From positions 1-32,564 of the forward strand of contig VBDX01000145.1 in assembly GCA_005881885.1 (NCBI GenBank): 32,564 nt of DNA, written 5' to 3'. Position numbers and translations under genes: made by a program. The notes beneath the pieces are model-generated. The model saw nothing but the letters and a program-made list of their open reading frames with translations, was not told the DNA's origin and made no database searches. This DNA comes from Chloroflexota bacterium (lineage in GTDB: Bacteria; Chloroflexota; Limnocylindria; P2-11E). Position 1 is the first letter of the stretch; every line of letters begins with the position of its first letter. Shown piece by piece: positions 1-7,181 of the stretch.

Positions 1-525
1 GACGTGGCTGGGCTCGACGTCCTACCGGGTGTCGGCCCGTACACCGCGTCGGCGGTCGCGTGCTTCGCGCACGGCGACGCGACGCCGTTCGCCGACACCA
101 ACATCCGACGCGTTCTGGGTCGTGCGGTCCTGGGACGCAGCGCGACCGAGCGCGAGGCGGTGGAGCTCGACCGGCATATGGGGTCGGTCCGCGAACCGGC
201 GCGCTGGCATCACGCGCTCATGGACATCGGCGCGACCATCTGTGTCGCCAGGCGGCCGCGCTGCGAGGGATGTCCGCTCAGTTCAGTCTGCGCATACACC
301 GGCGCCGACGACGTCGTACGGCGCAGGCAGCCGCCCTTCGCGACGAGCGACCGGCGCGTGCGCGGCGCGATCCTGCGTGCGCTCGGCGAGAGCCGCCATG
401 GTGTGACGCTGCGAGCGCTTCGCCGCGCCGTGATCGATACGCGCGTGCCACGACTTGTCCGAGCTCTCGCTGCGGAGGGTCTCGTCGAGGTCTCAGAGCG
501 AGGTGTGCGGCTTCCGACGCGATAA
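1..525 (+). CDS. mutY: A/G-specific adenine glycosylase (MutY-type), C-terminal part
   Basis: This is the 3' part of a HhH-GPD base-excision glycosylase; the reading frame is open at the window edge, so the N-terminus is missing. MutY removes adenine mispaired with 8-oxoguanine. What shows it: the hairpin-helix-hairpin LPGVGPYTA at about residues 8-16, the catalytic-Asp segment FADTNIRRVL, and a [4Fe-4S] loop with Cys at about residues 81, 88, 91 and 97 (C-x6-C-x2-C-x5-C), which is the MutY/Nth pattern. After the cluster only about 75 residues remain. They look like a small winged helix (RGAILRALGES... LVRALAAEGLVEV) rather than the NUDIX-like domain that reads 8-oxoG in E. coli MutY. Short MutY forms of this kind occur in several high-GC phyla, but an endonuclease III-like or thymine-DNA glycosylase role cannot be excluded without the N-terminus. 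Confidence 0.85.
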   Translation, partial: DVAGLDVLPGVGPYTASAVACFAHGDATPFADTNIRRVLGRAVLGRSATEREAVELDRHMGSVREPARWHHALMDIGATICVARRPRCEGCPLSSVCAYTGADDVVRRRQPPFATSDRRVRGAILRALGESRHGVTLRALRRAVIDTRVPRLVRALAAEGLVEVSERGVRLPTR

Positions 526-530
526 GCCTG

Positions 531-1454
531 GTGTCACGATCGCGAGCCTTGGCCGGGTATTACGACCTGCTGGGCGTCCCGAAGGATGCGACCGAAATGG
601 AGATCCGCTCGGCCTACGGCCGCGATGTCCTGCGGTTGAACGACTCACCGCCGGCCAACGCGCCGCAGATCCGGGCAAGTCTGGACGAGGCGCTCGCAAC
701 GCTCGTCGACCCCGACGAGCGAAGCGCCTACGACGTGCGGCTCGCCGCGCTCATGCGAGAGGTCGCGACGGGATCGGCCGACGAGTCCGATCGTGCCTTC
801 AAGTACGCGCGCAACGGCGGTCTGTGGTTCGCGGGCGGCGGTCTCGTCACCGCCGGGACCTACGCGTTCTCGGAAGGGACCTACTTCCTCGCCTGGGGCC
901 CGCTGGTCTTCGGCGGATTCCAGCTGCTCCGCGGGCTCCTCCGCTATTTCACCGTGTCGTCCGGCACGCGGCGGACGACGCAGCTCGTCACGCTGATCGG
1001 CCTCATCGCTGTCGGCCTGGTGTCGGCGGGCTTCGTCGGCCTCAGCGAGACGATGGGCGCGCAGGAGGCGGCGGAGCGCGACAAATGGAACGCGATGATC
1101 GATTCGAACGCCAAGCTGGTCGATCAGGCCAGCACCCTGGTAACCGCGGTGTTCGATCGGTCGGGGGCGTGGACGGATCGGGATTCGACCGAAATGGCCC
1201 AGGCATCGGCGCTCTACGGCCTGATCGCCGATACCGTCACGAACACCGTCGTGCCGGGCCGGCTCGAGTGGTACCGCACGGGACTCGCGAAGAACTTCCG
1301 CGACGCCGCGACGATCACCGCCGACTACGCCAGGCTGAGCGGACGCTCGCCGCAAACCGCGATCGCGGAGCTGGATCGGCGGTGGCAGGCCCGCCTCGAC
1401 GATCTCAAGCAGCTTTCCGACCGCTTCGAAGCGCAAGAAAGGGTCTCGCGATGA
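531..1454 (+). CDS. J-domain-like membrane protein without HPD motif
   Basis: A 307-residue protein starting at GTG 531, 5 nt after the mutY stop; TTG 549 is another possible start. Residues about 8-70 (YYDLLGVPKDATEMEIRSAY ... LVDPDERSAYDVRL) align by eye with a DnaJ J-domain, including the final DxxxRxxYD-type helix. The HPD tripeptide that activates DnaK should fall near RDVLRLNDSPP and is absent, so canonical co-chaperone activity is doubtful. Three hydrophobic segments follow (about residues 100-120, 120-140 and 155-180), then a charged, probably helical C-terminal region. It likely sits in the cytoplasmic membrane with its N-terminal domain in the cytoplasm. The gene runs towards the O-methyltransferase gene, and the two stop codons are 1 nt apart. 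The function is unknown. Confidence 0.7.
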   Translation: MSRSRALAGYYDLLGVPKDATEMEIRSAYGRDVLRLNDSPPANAPQIRASLDEALATLVDPDERSAYDVRLAALMREVATGSADESDRAFKYARNGGLWFAGGGLVTAGTYAFSEGTYFLAWGPLVFGGFQLLRGLLRYFTVSSGTRRTTQLVTLIGLIAVGLVSAGFVGLSETMGAQEAAERDKWNAMIDSNAKLVDQASTLVTAVFDRSGAWTDRDSTEMAQASALYGLIADTVTNTVVPGRLEWYRTGLAKNFRDAATITADYARLSGRSPQTAIAELDRRWQARLDDLKQLSDRFEAQERVSR

Positions 1455-1455
1455 G

Positions 1456-2100
1456 CTAGCGCTTCACTCCGATCCCGAGACCGTCACCGACGGGAAGGAT
1501 CGTTGCGTCGAGCGAGGGATGTTTCACGAACTTTCGGTTGAACTCCCGGATCGCGTTCGTCGATGCGTCGTCCGCAGCGACGGCACCCGATGCTCGGCCG
1601 TCCCACAGCAGGTTGTCGACGACCACGGTGCCCCCGGCGCGTAGGAGAGGCAGGGTCGCAGCAAGATAGCCCTCGTACTCGGGCTTGAGCGCATCGATAA
1701 ACGCGAGATCGAACGGTCCGTCCAGCCTGGGCAACTCGTCGAGCGCCCTAGCGTTCCGCACCTCGATGCGATCGCTGACACCTGCTTCCTTCCAGAAGGC
1801 GCGCGCGCGAGCCGTGCGCTCGCGGTCAGGATCGATCGTGACTATCCGTCCATCCGGCGGCAGGGCCAACGCCATCCAGAGCGCCGAGTAGCCGATGGCC
1901 GTCCCGACCTCGACGACGCGCTTCGCCCCCGTCGCGCGCACGAGAACGAACAGAGCTCGGCCGACCGCGGTCGCGACGATCGGGATACTGTCTTTCGCAC
2001 CCTGTTCGTCCATCTTGGCGAAGACCGGCGAGAGCTCGCCGTGCAGCGAATCGATGTACTGAAGGTCACGCAGCGTGAACTGGTCCATCGCGTTTCGCAT
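1456..2100 (-). CDS. Class I SAM-dependent O-methyltransferase (catechol/caffeoyl-CoA type)
   Basis: A 214-residue cytosolic methyltransferase of the cation-dependent O-methyltransferase family (Methyltransf_3), which transfers methyl from SAM to a catechol-like hydroxyl. Visible motifs: SAM motif I VVEVGTAIGYSALWMA at residues 62-77, the acidic ribose-binding position in ITIDPDRE-like VTIDPDRE near residue 90, metal-ligand Asp136 in FDLAFIDALKPEYEGYL, and the second metal pair Asp162-Asn163 in VVVDNLLWDG. The length of 214 is typical for bacterial members. The ATG overlaps the TGA of the DUF2255-like gene (TGATG), so the two are probably translated in a coupled way. It is the last gene of the long minus-strand block. 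The natural substrate cannot be read from the sequence. Confidence 0.9.
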   Translation of the reverse strand: MRNAMDQFTLRDLQYIDSLHGELSPVFAKMDEQGAKDSIPIVATAVGRALFVLVRATGAKRVVEVGTAIGYSALWMALALPPDGRIVTIDPDRERTARARAFWKEAGVSDRIEVRNARALDELPRLDGPFDLAFIDALKPEYEGYLAATLPLLRAGGTVVVDNLLWDGRASGAVAADDASTNAIREFNRKFVKHPSLDATILPVGDGLGIGVKR

Positions 2101-2462
2101 CAGGCTGGCTCGAGGCGAAGCGTCGTTGGGAGAACCGAGCGGCGGAGCATCGCGTCGAGGGAGCCGCTCTTCGCGTACTTCTTGCGGTACCCATCCGATG
2201 CGCGCTTGATCGACTCCGGGTCGGTCGCCGGCACGGCATGCACGCGAACTCGTTTCCCGTCGACCACCAGGGCGCCCGGACCGGCCAGCAGCTCGCGATA
2301 CCAGCGCGAGGTCTTCCCGCGATAGGTGCGAATGAACACGTCGTCGCCGTCGACGACGATCCAGATCGGCACGCTGTGGACTCGACCCTCCGGTGAGCGC
2401 GTTTCGATATCGACCTCGCGGGCGCGGTCGAGCAGCGAACGCGTGGCGGCGGGAAAGCTCAG
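2100..2462 (-). CDS. DUF2255-like protein, probable CTG start
   Basis: A reading frame giving about 120 residues: FPAATRSLLDRAREVDIETR near the start, then VPIWIVVDGDDVFIRTYRG and SRWYRELLAGPGALVVDGKRV. I recognise this as the DUF2255 family pattern, which resembles split-barrel FMN/F420-binding proteins; the function is unproven. The only ordinary start codon in frame is GTG 2372, but that would cut off the conserved first 30 residues. Upstream the frame has no ATG, GTG or TTG before its own stop near 2508. CTG 2462 fits: it forms a CTGA overlap with the stop of the upstream peptidase gene, the same 4-nt geometry used by other gene pairs here. The stop overlaps the methyltransferase start by 1 nt. 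The family call is reasonably sure; the start is inferred. Confidence 0.65.
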   Translation of the reverse strand: MSFPAATRSLLDRAREVDIETRSPEGRVHSVPIWIVVDGDDVFIRTYRGKTSRWYRELLAGPGALVVDGKRVRVHAVPATDPESIKRASDGYRKKYAKSGSLDAMLRRSVLPTTLRLEPA

Positions 2463-3715
2463 TCCGCCACCGGCAGCGGCGGTCCAGCGATCGCCAGCGC
2501 GTGACGGTCAGGGGGAAGGAACGCGCGTGCCGTCTCGATCACCTGGTCGAGCGTCACGGCACGAAGCTCGCGCGGGTATCGCTCAACGTGGTCCGGCCCG
2601 AGCTCGAAGACCTCGCCCTCGAGCATGAGCGACGCGACCCCTCCGGGGCTCTCGCGCGCGACATCGAGCTCGCCCACGAGCTTGTCTTGCGCGAGCTCGA
2701 GGTCATCCTCCGAGACCTTCCCGCCGACGATCTTGCGAAGCTCGTCGAGGGTGACGCTCACGGCGCGCTCGACGTTGATCGGGTTGACGCCCATGCGGAC
2801 GGTCCACGGCGACTGCCCGCGCGACGTGCCGAGCGTGCTGAAGACGTAGTACGCGAGGCCAAGCTCGTCACGGACCACATGGCCTGCCCGACTCGCGAAC
2901 GTGTCCGCCGCGAACACCATGTTCGTCACGCGGGCGGCCACGAACCGAGAGTCGGTTCGCGGCAGCCCCGGCCAACCAAGGACGACGTCGCTCTGCGTCT
3001 TGTCGGGAACGATCTCGATCCGGCGGACCGTGCCCCCGAGCGACACGCTGGGAACGCTCCGGGATTCGCGCGGGCCGCGCGCGGACCACTCCGCGAAGGC
3101 GTGCTCGGCCTCCTCGAAGAGGCGCTTTGCCTCAATGCCGCCCGCGACGACGAGCACGGCCCCATCCGGACGGATCGCCCGCTCGTGATGCGCGCGAAGC
3201 TCCTCGGCCGTCGCGGCACGCACTACCACTGGATCGCCGATCGGCCGCGCGTGGAAGGGGTGTGCCGGCGGATAGAGAAGCTCCCGCCACACCCGCTCGG
3301 CGACCGCGCGGGTGTTGCGCGAATCCTCTTCGAGCTGCGCGACGGTCTGCTGCCGCACGAGCTCGACCTCTTTCGGGGCGAATGCCGGGGTGACAACGGC
3401 CTCCGCCATGAGCGCCAGCAGCTCGCCAACGTCGTCACCGAGCGACTGCGCGCTGAAGGTGGCCGCGTGCGGCCCGACGTCGAGACGCGCGGCCGCGCCG
3501 ATCGCGTCGAGCGCGTCGGCCCAGCTCTTGGCATCGCGCTTGGTCGTCCCGCGCAGCATCGCTTGCGCGCAAAAGCGTGCGACGCCCGGACGCCCGGCCG
3601 GCTCGAACCATTGCCCGGCTTCGACTGCGAGGAGCGTCGCCACCGACCGAAGTCCGCTGATCGGCGCGACCGCGATCCGCAGACCGTTCGGTAGACGGTG
3701 GCGCTGGACGTTCAC
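2459..3715 (-). CDS. M16 family peptidase-like subunit, zinc motif lost
   Basis: A 418-residue member of the M16 (insulinase/mitochondrial processing peptidase) family. The N-terminal RHRLPNGLRIAVAPI and the overall two-domain layout match M16 proteins. The position where active members carry HxxEH reads R47-F-C-A-Q51, so zinc-dependent catalysis is very unlikely. It is probably the non-catalytic partner of the upstream M16 protein, as in MPP alpha/beta and bacterial two-subunit M16 peptidases. GTG 3715 overlaps the partner's TGA by 4 nt (GTGA), implying coupled synthesis in equal amounts. The C-terminal half keeps the family segment LGLAYYVFSTLGTSRGQSP. No signal peptide is visible with this start, so a cytoplasmic location is likely. 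Confidence 0.88.
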   Translation of the reverse strand: MNVQRHRLPNGLRIAVAPISGLRSVATLLAVEAGQWFEPAGRPGVARFCAQAMLRGTTKRDAKSWADALDAIGAAARLDVGPHAATFSAQSLGDDVGELLALMAEAVVTPAFAPKEVELVRQQTVAQLEEDSRNTRAVAERVWRELLYPPAHPFHARPIGDPVVVRAATAEELRAHHERAIRPDGAVLVVAGGIEAKRLFEEAEHAFAEWSARGPRESRSVPSVSLGGTVRRIEIVPDKTQSDVVLGWPGLPRTDSRFVAARVTNMVFAADTFASRAGHVVRDELGLAYYVFSTLGTSRGQSPWTVRMGVNPINVERAVSVTLDELRKIVGGKVSEDDLELAQDKLVGELDVARESPGGVASLMLEGEVFELGPDHVERYPRELRAVTLDQVIETARAFLPPDRHALAIAGPPLPVAD

Positions 3716-4962
3716 GACAGCTCCGGAACGAACCATCCGACCACGCGGCTCTTCTCCTGGAAGATGGCGTCGGCCGCGGCGCGTATCTCCTCGGCGGTGA
3801 CCGCGGCGAGCCGGTCGTACCACTGCACGAGCGAGCTCGCCGCGCCGGTCGCAAGCAGCTGGCCGAAGCGGAAAGCGCGCCAGGTGATCGTGTCGGTCAT
3901 GAAGGCGCTCGCCGAAAGCATCTGCCGCCGCGTGCGCGCGAACTCATCGTCGGAGAGTGGTTCGCGCGCGGTGCGCGCGAGCTCGTCGAGGATCACGCGC
4001 TCGACCTGCTCGTGCGTCACGCCCGAACGTAGGTGCGCCTCGACGACGAAGAGGTACGGGTCCTTCATGAGCTGGAAGGACGCATCCACCGCCGTCGCGA
4101 GTCCTGTGTCGACGAGCGCTCGGTAGAGTCGCGACGAACGGCCCGATGCCGTCTCCCCGCCGCCCGCGGTCGCACCCGCTAGCGCCACGGCGAGCATCGA
4201 GAGCGCGGGCGCGCGCGGGTCGCTTGCGGCTGGCCCGTGGTAACCGACCTGAAGGATAGGAAGGGCGCCACCGGCGCGCCGAACGACGACGCGCTTCTCG
4301 CCGAACTGGGGCGGCTCGGGCGCCTTTGGAGATTCGGCCGGCGCTTCGGCTTCGAGGGGTCCGAACGCCGCGGCGGCGCGCTCGAGGAGCTCACTGGCCG
4401 GTGCGTCGCCCGCGACGATGAAGTACGCATTGTTCGGCGCGTAGTGCCGGCGGTAATGGGCGTAGAGACCGTCGCGCGTCATCAGCTTGATCTCCTCTTT
4501 GCTTCCGATGACGCCCTGCCCGTAGGTATGGCGTGAGAACGCGATCCGCTGCAGCTGCTCGCCGAGAAGGAACGACGGATCGTTCTCGAGTCCCTCGCGC
4601 TCGCTGACGATGACGGTCCGCTCGGCTTCGGTCTCTTCGGGCGAGATGAGCGCGTTGCGCATGCGGTCGGCCTCGAGCTCAAGCGCGACGGGATAGCGTT
4701 CTTTGGGCACGGTCTCGAAGTAGCAGGTCACGTCCTCGCTGGTGAAGGCGTTCCAGAGCGCTCCGTATCGCGCGAGCAGCTTGTCGAGGTCGCCCTTGGG
4801 GTGCGCTGGCGTGCCTTTGAAGAGCATGTGCTCGAGGAAATGGGACATCCCCGTCGTACCGGGAACTTCGTTGCGCCCGCCGACCTGGTACCAGACCCAG
4901 AGCGAAACGACCGGAGCGTGTCGCGCCTCGAGGGCGTGCATCACGAGCCCGTTATCGAGCAC
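3712..4962 (-). CDS. M16 family zinc peptidase, catalytic subunit
   Basis: A 416-residue M16 zinc metallopeptidase. The inverted zinc motif is intact: H41-F-L-E44-H45 in GMSHFLEHMLFKGT, with the distal ligand glutamate in VIVSEREGLEND near residue 121. The substrate-binding region RSSRLYRALVDTGLATAV is also present. Members cleave peptides or processed leader peptides; the substrate here is unknown. The next gene encodes an inactive homologue, which suggests a heterodimer. GTG 4962 is the only common start codon in frame, but family-like sequence (IPTLTDVPASR) continues upstream in frame to ATC 4995, which lies 6 nt after a TAAACT hexamer (5007-5002). A longer protein from a non-standard start is therefore possible. 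Confidence 0.92.
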   Translation of the reverse strand: MLDNGLVMHALEARHAPVVSLWVWYQVGGRNEVPGTTGMSHFLEHMLFKGTPAHPKGDLDKLLARYGALWNAFTSEDVTCYFETVPKERYPVALELEADRMRNALISPEETEAERTVIVSEREGLENDPSFLLGEQLQRIAFSRHTYGQGVIGSKEEIKLMTRDGLYAHYRRHYAPNNAYFIVAGDAPASELLERAAAAFGPLEAEAPAESPKAPEPPQFGEKRVVVRRAGGALPILQVGYHGPAASDPRAPALSMLAVALAGATAGGGETASGRSSRLYRALVDTGLATAVDASFQLMKDPYLFVVEAHLRSGVTHEQVERVILDELARTAREPLSDDEFARTRRQMLSASAFMTDTITWRAFRFGQLLATGAASSLVQWYDRLAAVTAEEIRAAADAIFQEKSRVVGWFVPELS

Positions 4963-5001
4963 ACGCGAAGCCGGTACGTCGGTCAGGGTGGGGATACGAA
5001 A

Positions 5002-5007
5002 AGTTTA
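5002..5007 (-). promoter_or_regulatory. -10-like TAAACT before the M16 peptidase genes
   Basis: TAAACT on the minus strand, in the 67-nt gap between the PBP and M16 genes. Initiation about 6-7 nt downstream would place the 5' end at or next to the in-frame ATC at 4995, or give a leader of about 33 nt to GTG 4962. No -35 match at normal spacing is seen. Assignment is by pattern only. Confidence 0.4.
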
Positions 5008-5011
5008 GGTC

Positions 5012-5030
5012 AGCCGGGCAGGCGCCGGCT
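5012..5030 (-). terminator. Possible weak terminator hairpin after the PBP gene
   Basis: Beginning at the PBP stop codon, the minus strand has AGCCGG, a 7-nt loop, then CCGGCT (6 perfect pairs). A short run of T (ACTTTTC) follows about 8 nt later, not directly after the stem, so intrinsic termination would be weak. It is followed by the TAAACT promoter candidate, which fits a transcript boundary here. Confidence 0.3.
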
Positions 5031-7102
5031 CAAGGTGTCCCGAACCTCGAGGCGAAAACCGCCTTCGCGGCGATGGCGGAATCGACCGAACCGAAGACGC
5101 CGGGCCGCTCGGTGTACTCGTCAAGCACGGCGGCGATCGCTATCGAGGGTTGCTCGAACGAGGCGTAACCGATAAACCACGCATCCACCTTCCCGGTTGC
5201 CGAGGTCTCGGCGGTCCCGCTCTTACCGGCGGTGCTGACCGAGTAGGTGCGGAACACCGATGAGACCGTCCCGTCTGGGTCGGTCGTCACCGCGTGCATG
5301 CCGTCGCGGATGAGCGACAGATCGGTCGGGATCGAAAGTGCAGACCCGGCCTGCGTTTTCGGATAGGTCTTTACGGTCTTGCCGTCGCGGTCGCGGAGCT
5401 CGATCACGAGCCGCGGCTTCCACACGATCCCGTCGTTCGCGAGGGCGGAGGCGTAGTTGGCCATCTGGAGCGGCGTCGCGAGCAGAAAGCCCTGCCCGAT
5501 GGCAAGGTTCGTCGCGTCGCCTGGATTCCAGACCTGATCCGCGGGGCTGGTGAAGTGCTGCTTCTTCCAATCCACGCTCGGCACGAGGCCCTCCGCCTCG
5601 AACACGAAGTCGATGTCCGTCGCCTTCCCGAGACCGAAGCTCTTCGCCGTGTTCGGGAGGATGTTCGGATCGCGATCGTTGAGACGCTTGCCGATCTCGT
5701 AGAAGAACGTGTTGCAGCTTCGCGCGAGCGCGGTGCGCAGATCGATCGGTCCAAGCGCGACGCTCTCGTGGTTCAACTGAGCCCATTGCTCGCCGTAGCC
5801 GGTCCAGCGGAGCGGGCAGTCGATGCGGTCGCCCCACTTGTACACGCCGTTCCGCAACGCGGCAGTCGACGTGACCGGCTTGAACGACGACCCCGTGGGG
5901 TACTGGCCGAACGTGGCGCGGTTGAAGAACGGCCGCTTCGGATCGGCCGAGTAGCGCGCGATCAGAGGCGCGTCGCCTGAAACGAAAGCGTTGAGATCGA
6001 ATGTCGGTCGGCTCGCCATCGCGAGGATCTCGCCGGTCCAGGGATCCTCCGCGACGATCGCGCCCTTCTGATCGCCGAGCGCGTTCTCGGCCGCGCGCTG
6101 CAGCTTCGGATCGAGCGAAAGCACGACGTCGCGGCCGGGCACGGGCGCGGTCTCCGCGAGGGTCTCGACCGGGCGTTCGTCGGATTCGACGATGCCGAGG
6201 CGCCATCCGTAGCTACCACCGAGCTCGTCGTCGAGCGTCGCCTCGAGCCCGGTGTCCTTCATACCGATGAGATCGCCGGCCTGCACACCCCGCGCCGTCT
6301 TCGCCTTGGCTTCCTCATCGCTGGCTTCGGCGAGGTACCCAAGCGCCTGTGAAGCCAGCCCCGTCGGATAACTGCGGACCCGCGTGGCCTGTATGGCAAC
6401 ACCCTCGATGACCCCAAGCCGTGCCTTGATGCCGTCCATTTGCGACACGGGTATGGCCTTGATCGGGACGAAGAGGTCAGGCTTGACCCATGACTGGGTG
6501 TACTTCGCCCTGATGTCCTCCGGCTTCATCCCGAGCACGGACGAGAGCGACGCGAGCAGGCCGGCCTCCGAGCGGATCTGACCGGTCACGACGCCGACGA
6601 GGCCGGTCTCCACGAAAGTCGCGAGCTCGGTGCCGTCGCGAGCGATGATCCGGCCGCGGGAGGTCGGAAGGCGCGTCATGCGCACGAGACGCCCCGTCAC
6701 AAGGTGCGGAAGGATGGCCTCCGGCGTCCACGCGATGCGCCAGACGGCCTTTTCCTTCTCGCCGACGAGCACCATTTGCAGCGAGATGACGCGCGCCACG
6801 TCGCCGACGCGCCGCGTGTGGAACGTGACGTCGAGCGGGACGCTGGCCTTGCGCGGATCGGGTGAGCCGTTCGGGAGTGGCGGATGCTTCGCCTGCCCGG
6901 GCTTGGCTTCGAGCGAGCGGAGCGTCATCTCATCGGCGATGCGCGGCAGCCGGTCGATGAATCCGGCCGTCGTCACCTCCGCCTTGGCGTCCTCCGTCAG
7001 CAGATCCCACATCGCTTTGGAATCGTTCTGTTCCCAGGCGGCGGCGTACTGGCGGGCGACGGGCTCGGGCGCGGGGGGTCCTGGCTCGCACGCGCCGAGC
7101 AC
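5030..7102 (-). CDS. Class B penicillin-binding protein (MecA-N domain, transpeptidase)
   Basis: A cell-wall transpeptidase that cross-links peptidoglycan outside the membrane. Numbered from GTG 7102 (690 residues): an NTF2-like MecA_N domain (about 10-135; ARQYAAAWEQNDSKAMWDLL), a PBP dimerisation domain (about 150-330; SRGRIIARDGTELA), then the transpeptidase domain with S405-x-x-K408 (TGSSFK), S462-C-N464 and K627-S-G-T. All three active-site motifs are intact. The start is odd. VLGAC at residues 1-5 is a lipobox, and the frame upstream encodes a good lipoprotein signal (LRGPVLALLFTCAAVLGAC), yet contains no ATG, GTG or TTG. The nearest NTG is CTG 7189, inside the end of the preceding gene. 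The real protein is therefore probably longer, with a lipid-anchored or signal-anchored N-terminus. Confidence 0.9.
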   Translation of the reverse strand: MLGACEPGPPAPEPVARQYAAAWEQNDSKAMWDLLTEDAKAEVTTAGFIDRLPRIADEMTLRSLEAKPGQAKHPPLPNGSPDPRKASVPLDVTFHTRRVGDVARVISLQMVLVGEKEKAVWRIAWTPEAILPHLVTGRLVRMTRLPTSRGRIIARDGTELATFVETGLVGVVTGQIRSEAGLLASLSSVLGMKPEDIRAKYTQSWVKPDLFVPIKAIPVSQMDGIKARLGVIEGVAIQATRVRSYPTGLASQALGYLAEASDEEAKAKTARGVQAGDLIGMKDTGLEATLDDELGGSYGWRLGIVESDERPVETLAETAPVPGRDVVLSLDPKLQRAAENALGDQKGAIVAEDPWTGEILAMASRPTFDLNAFVSGDAPLIARYSADPKRPFFNRATFGQYPTGSSFKPVTSTAALRNGVYKWGDRIDCPLRWTGYGEQWAQLNHESVALGPIDLRTALARSCNTFFYEIGKRLNDRDPNILPNTAKSFGLGKATDIDFVFEAEGLVPSVDWKKQHFTSPADQVWNPGDATNLAIGQGFLLATPLQMANYASALANDGIVWKPRLVIELRDRDGKTVKTYPKTQAGSALSIPTDLSLIRDGMHAVTTDPDGTVSSVFRTYSVSTAGKSGTAETSATGKVDAWFIGYASFEQPSIAIAAVLDEYTERPGVFGSVDSAIAAKAVFASRFGTP

Positions 7103-7146
7103 CGCCGCGCAGGTGAAGAGAAGTGCTAGTACGGGGCCGCGAAGTT

Positions 7147-7181
7147 CGGGGGTCCGAGGGGACGGAGCCCCCTGGCCCCTA
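7147..7181 (-). repeat. GC-rich hairpin element at the 3' end of the GGT gene
   Basis: Directly after the TAG of the gamma-glutamyltransferase gene the minus strand reads TAGGGGCCA, then GGGGGC TCC GTCCCC (6 pairs, one wobble), then TCGGACCCCCG. The final CCCCC can instead pair with the first GGGGG. The same arrangement (G-run, short loop, C-run, then GACCCCCG) recurs at 26624-26650. It lies upstream of, or inside, the true start of the PBP gene. Confidence 0.55.

Noticed and set aside
2393-3694. Long plus-strand open frame opposite the M16 gene, and similar long frames at 645-1436 (-), 7989-9230 (+), 12874-14584 (+), 18109-19485 (-)
   Set aside because: They are antisense to genes with clear conserved motifs, have Arg/Ala/Pro-rich compositions typical of GC-rich shadow frames, and lack recognisable domains or start signals.
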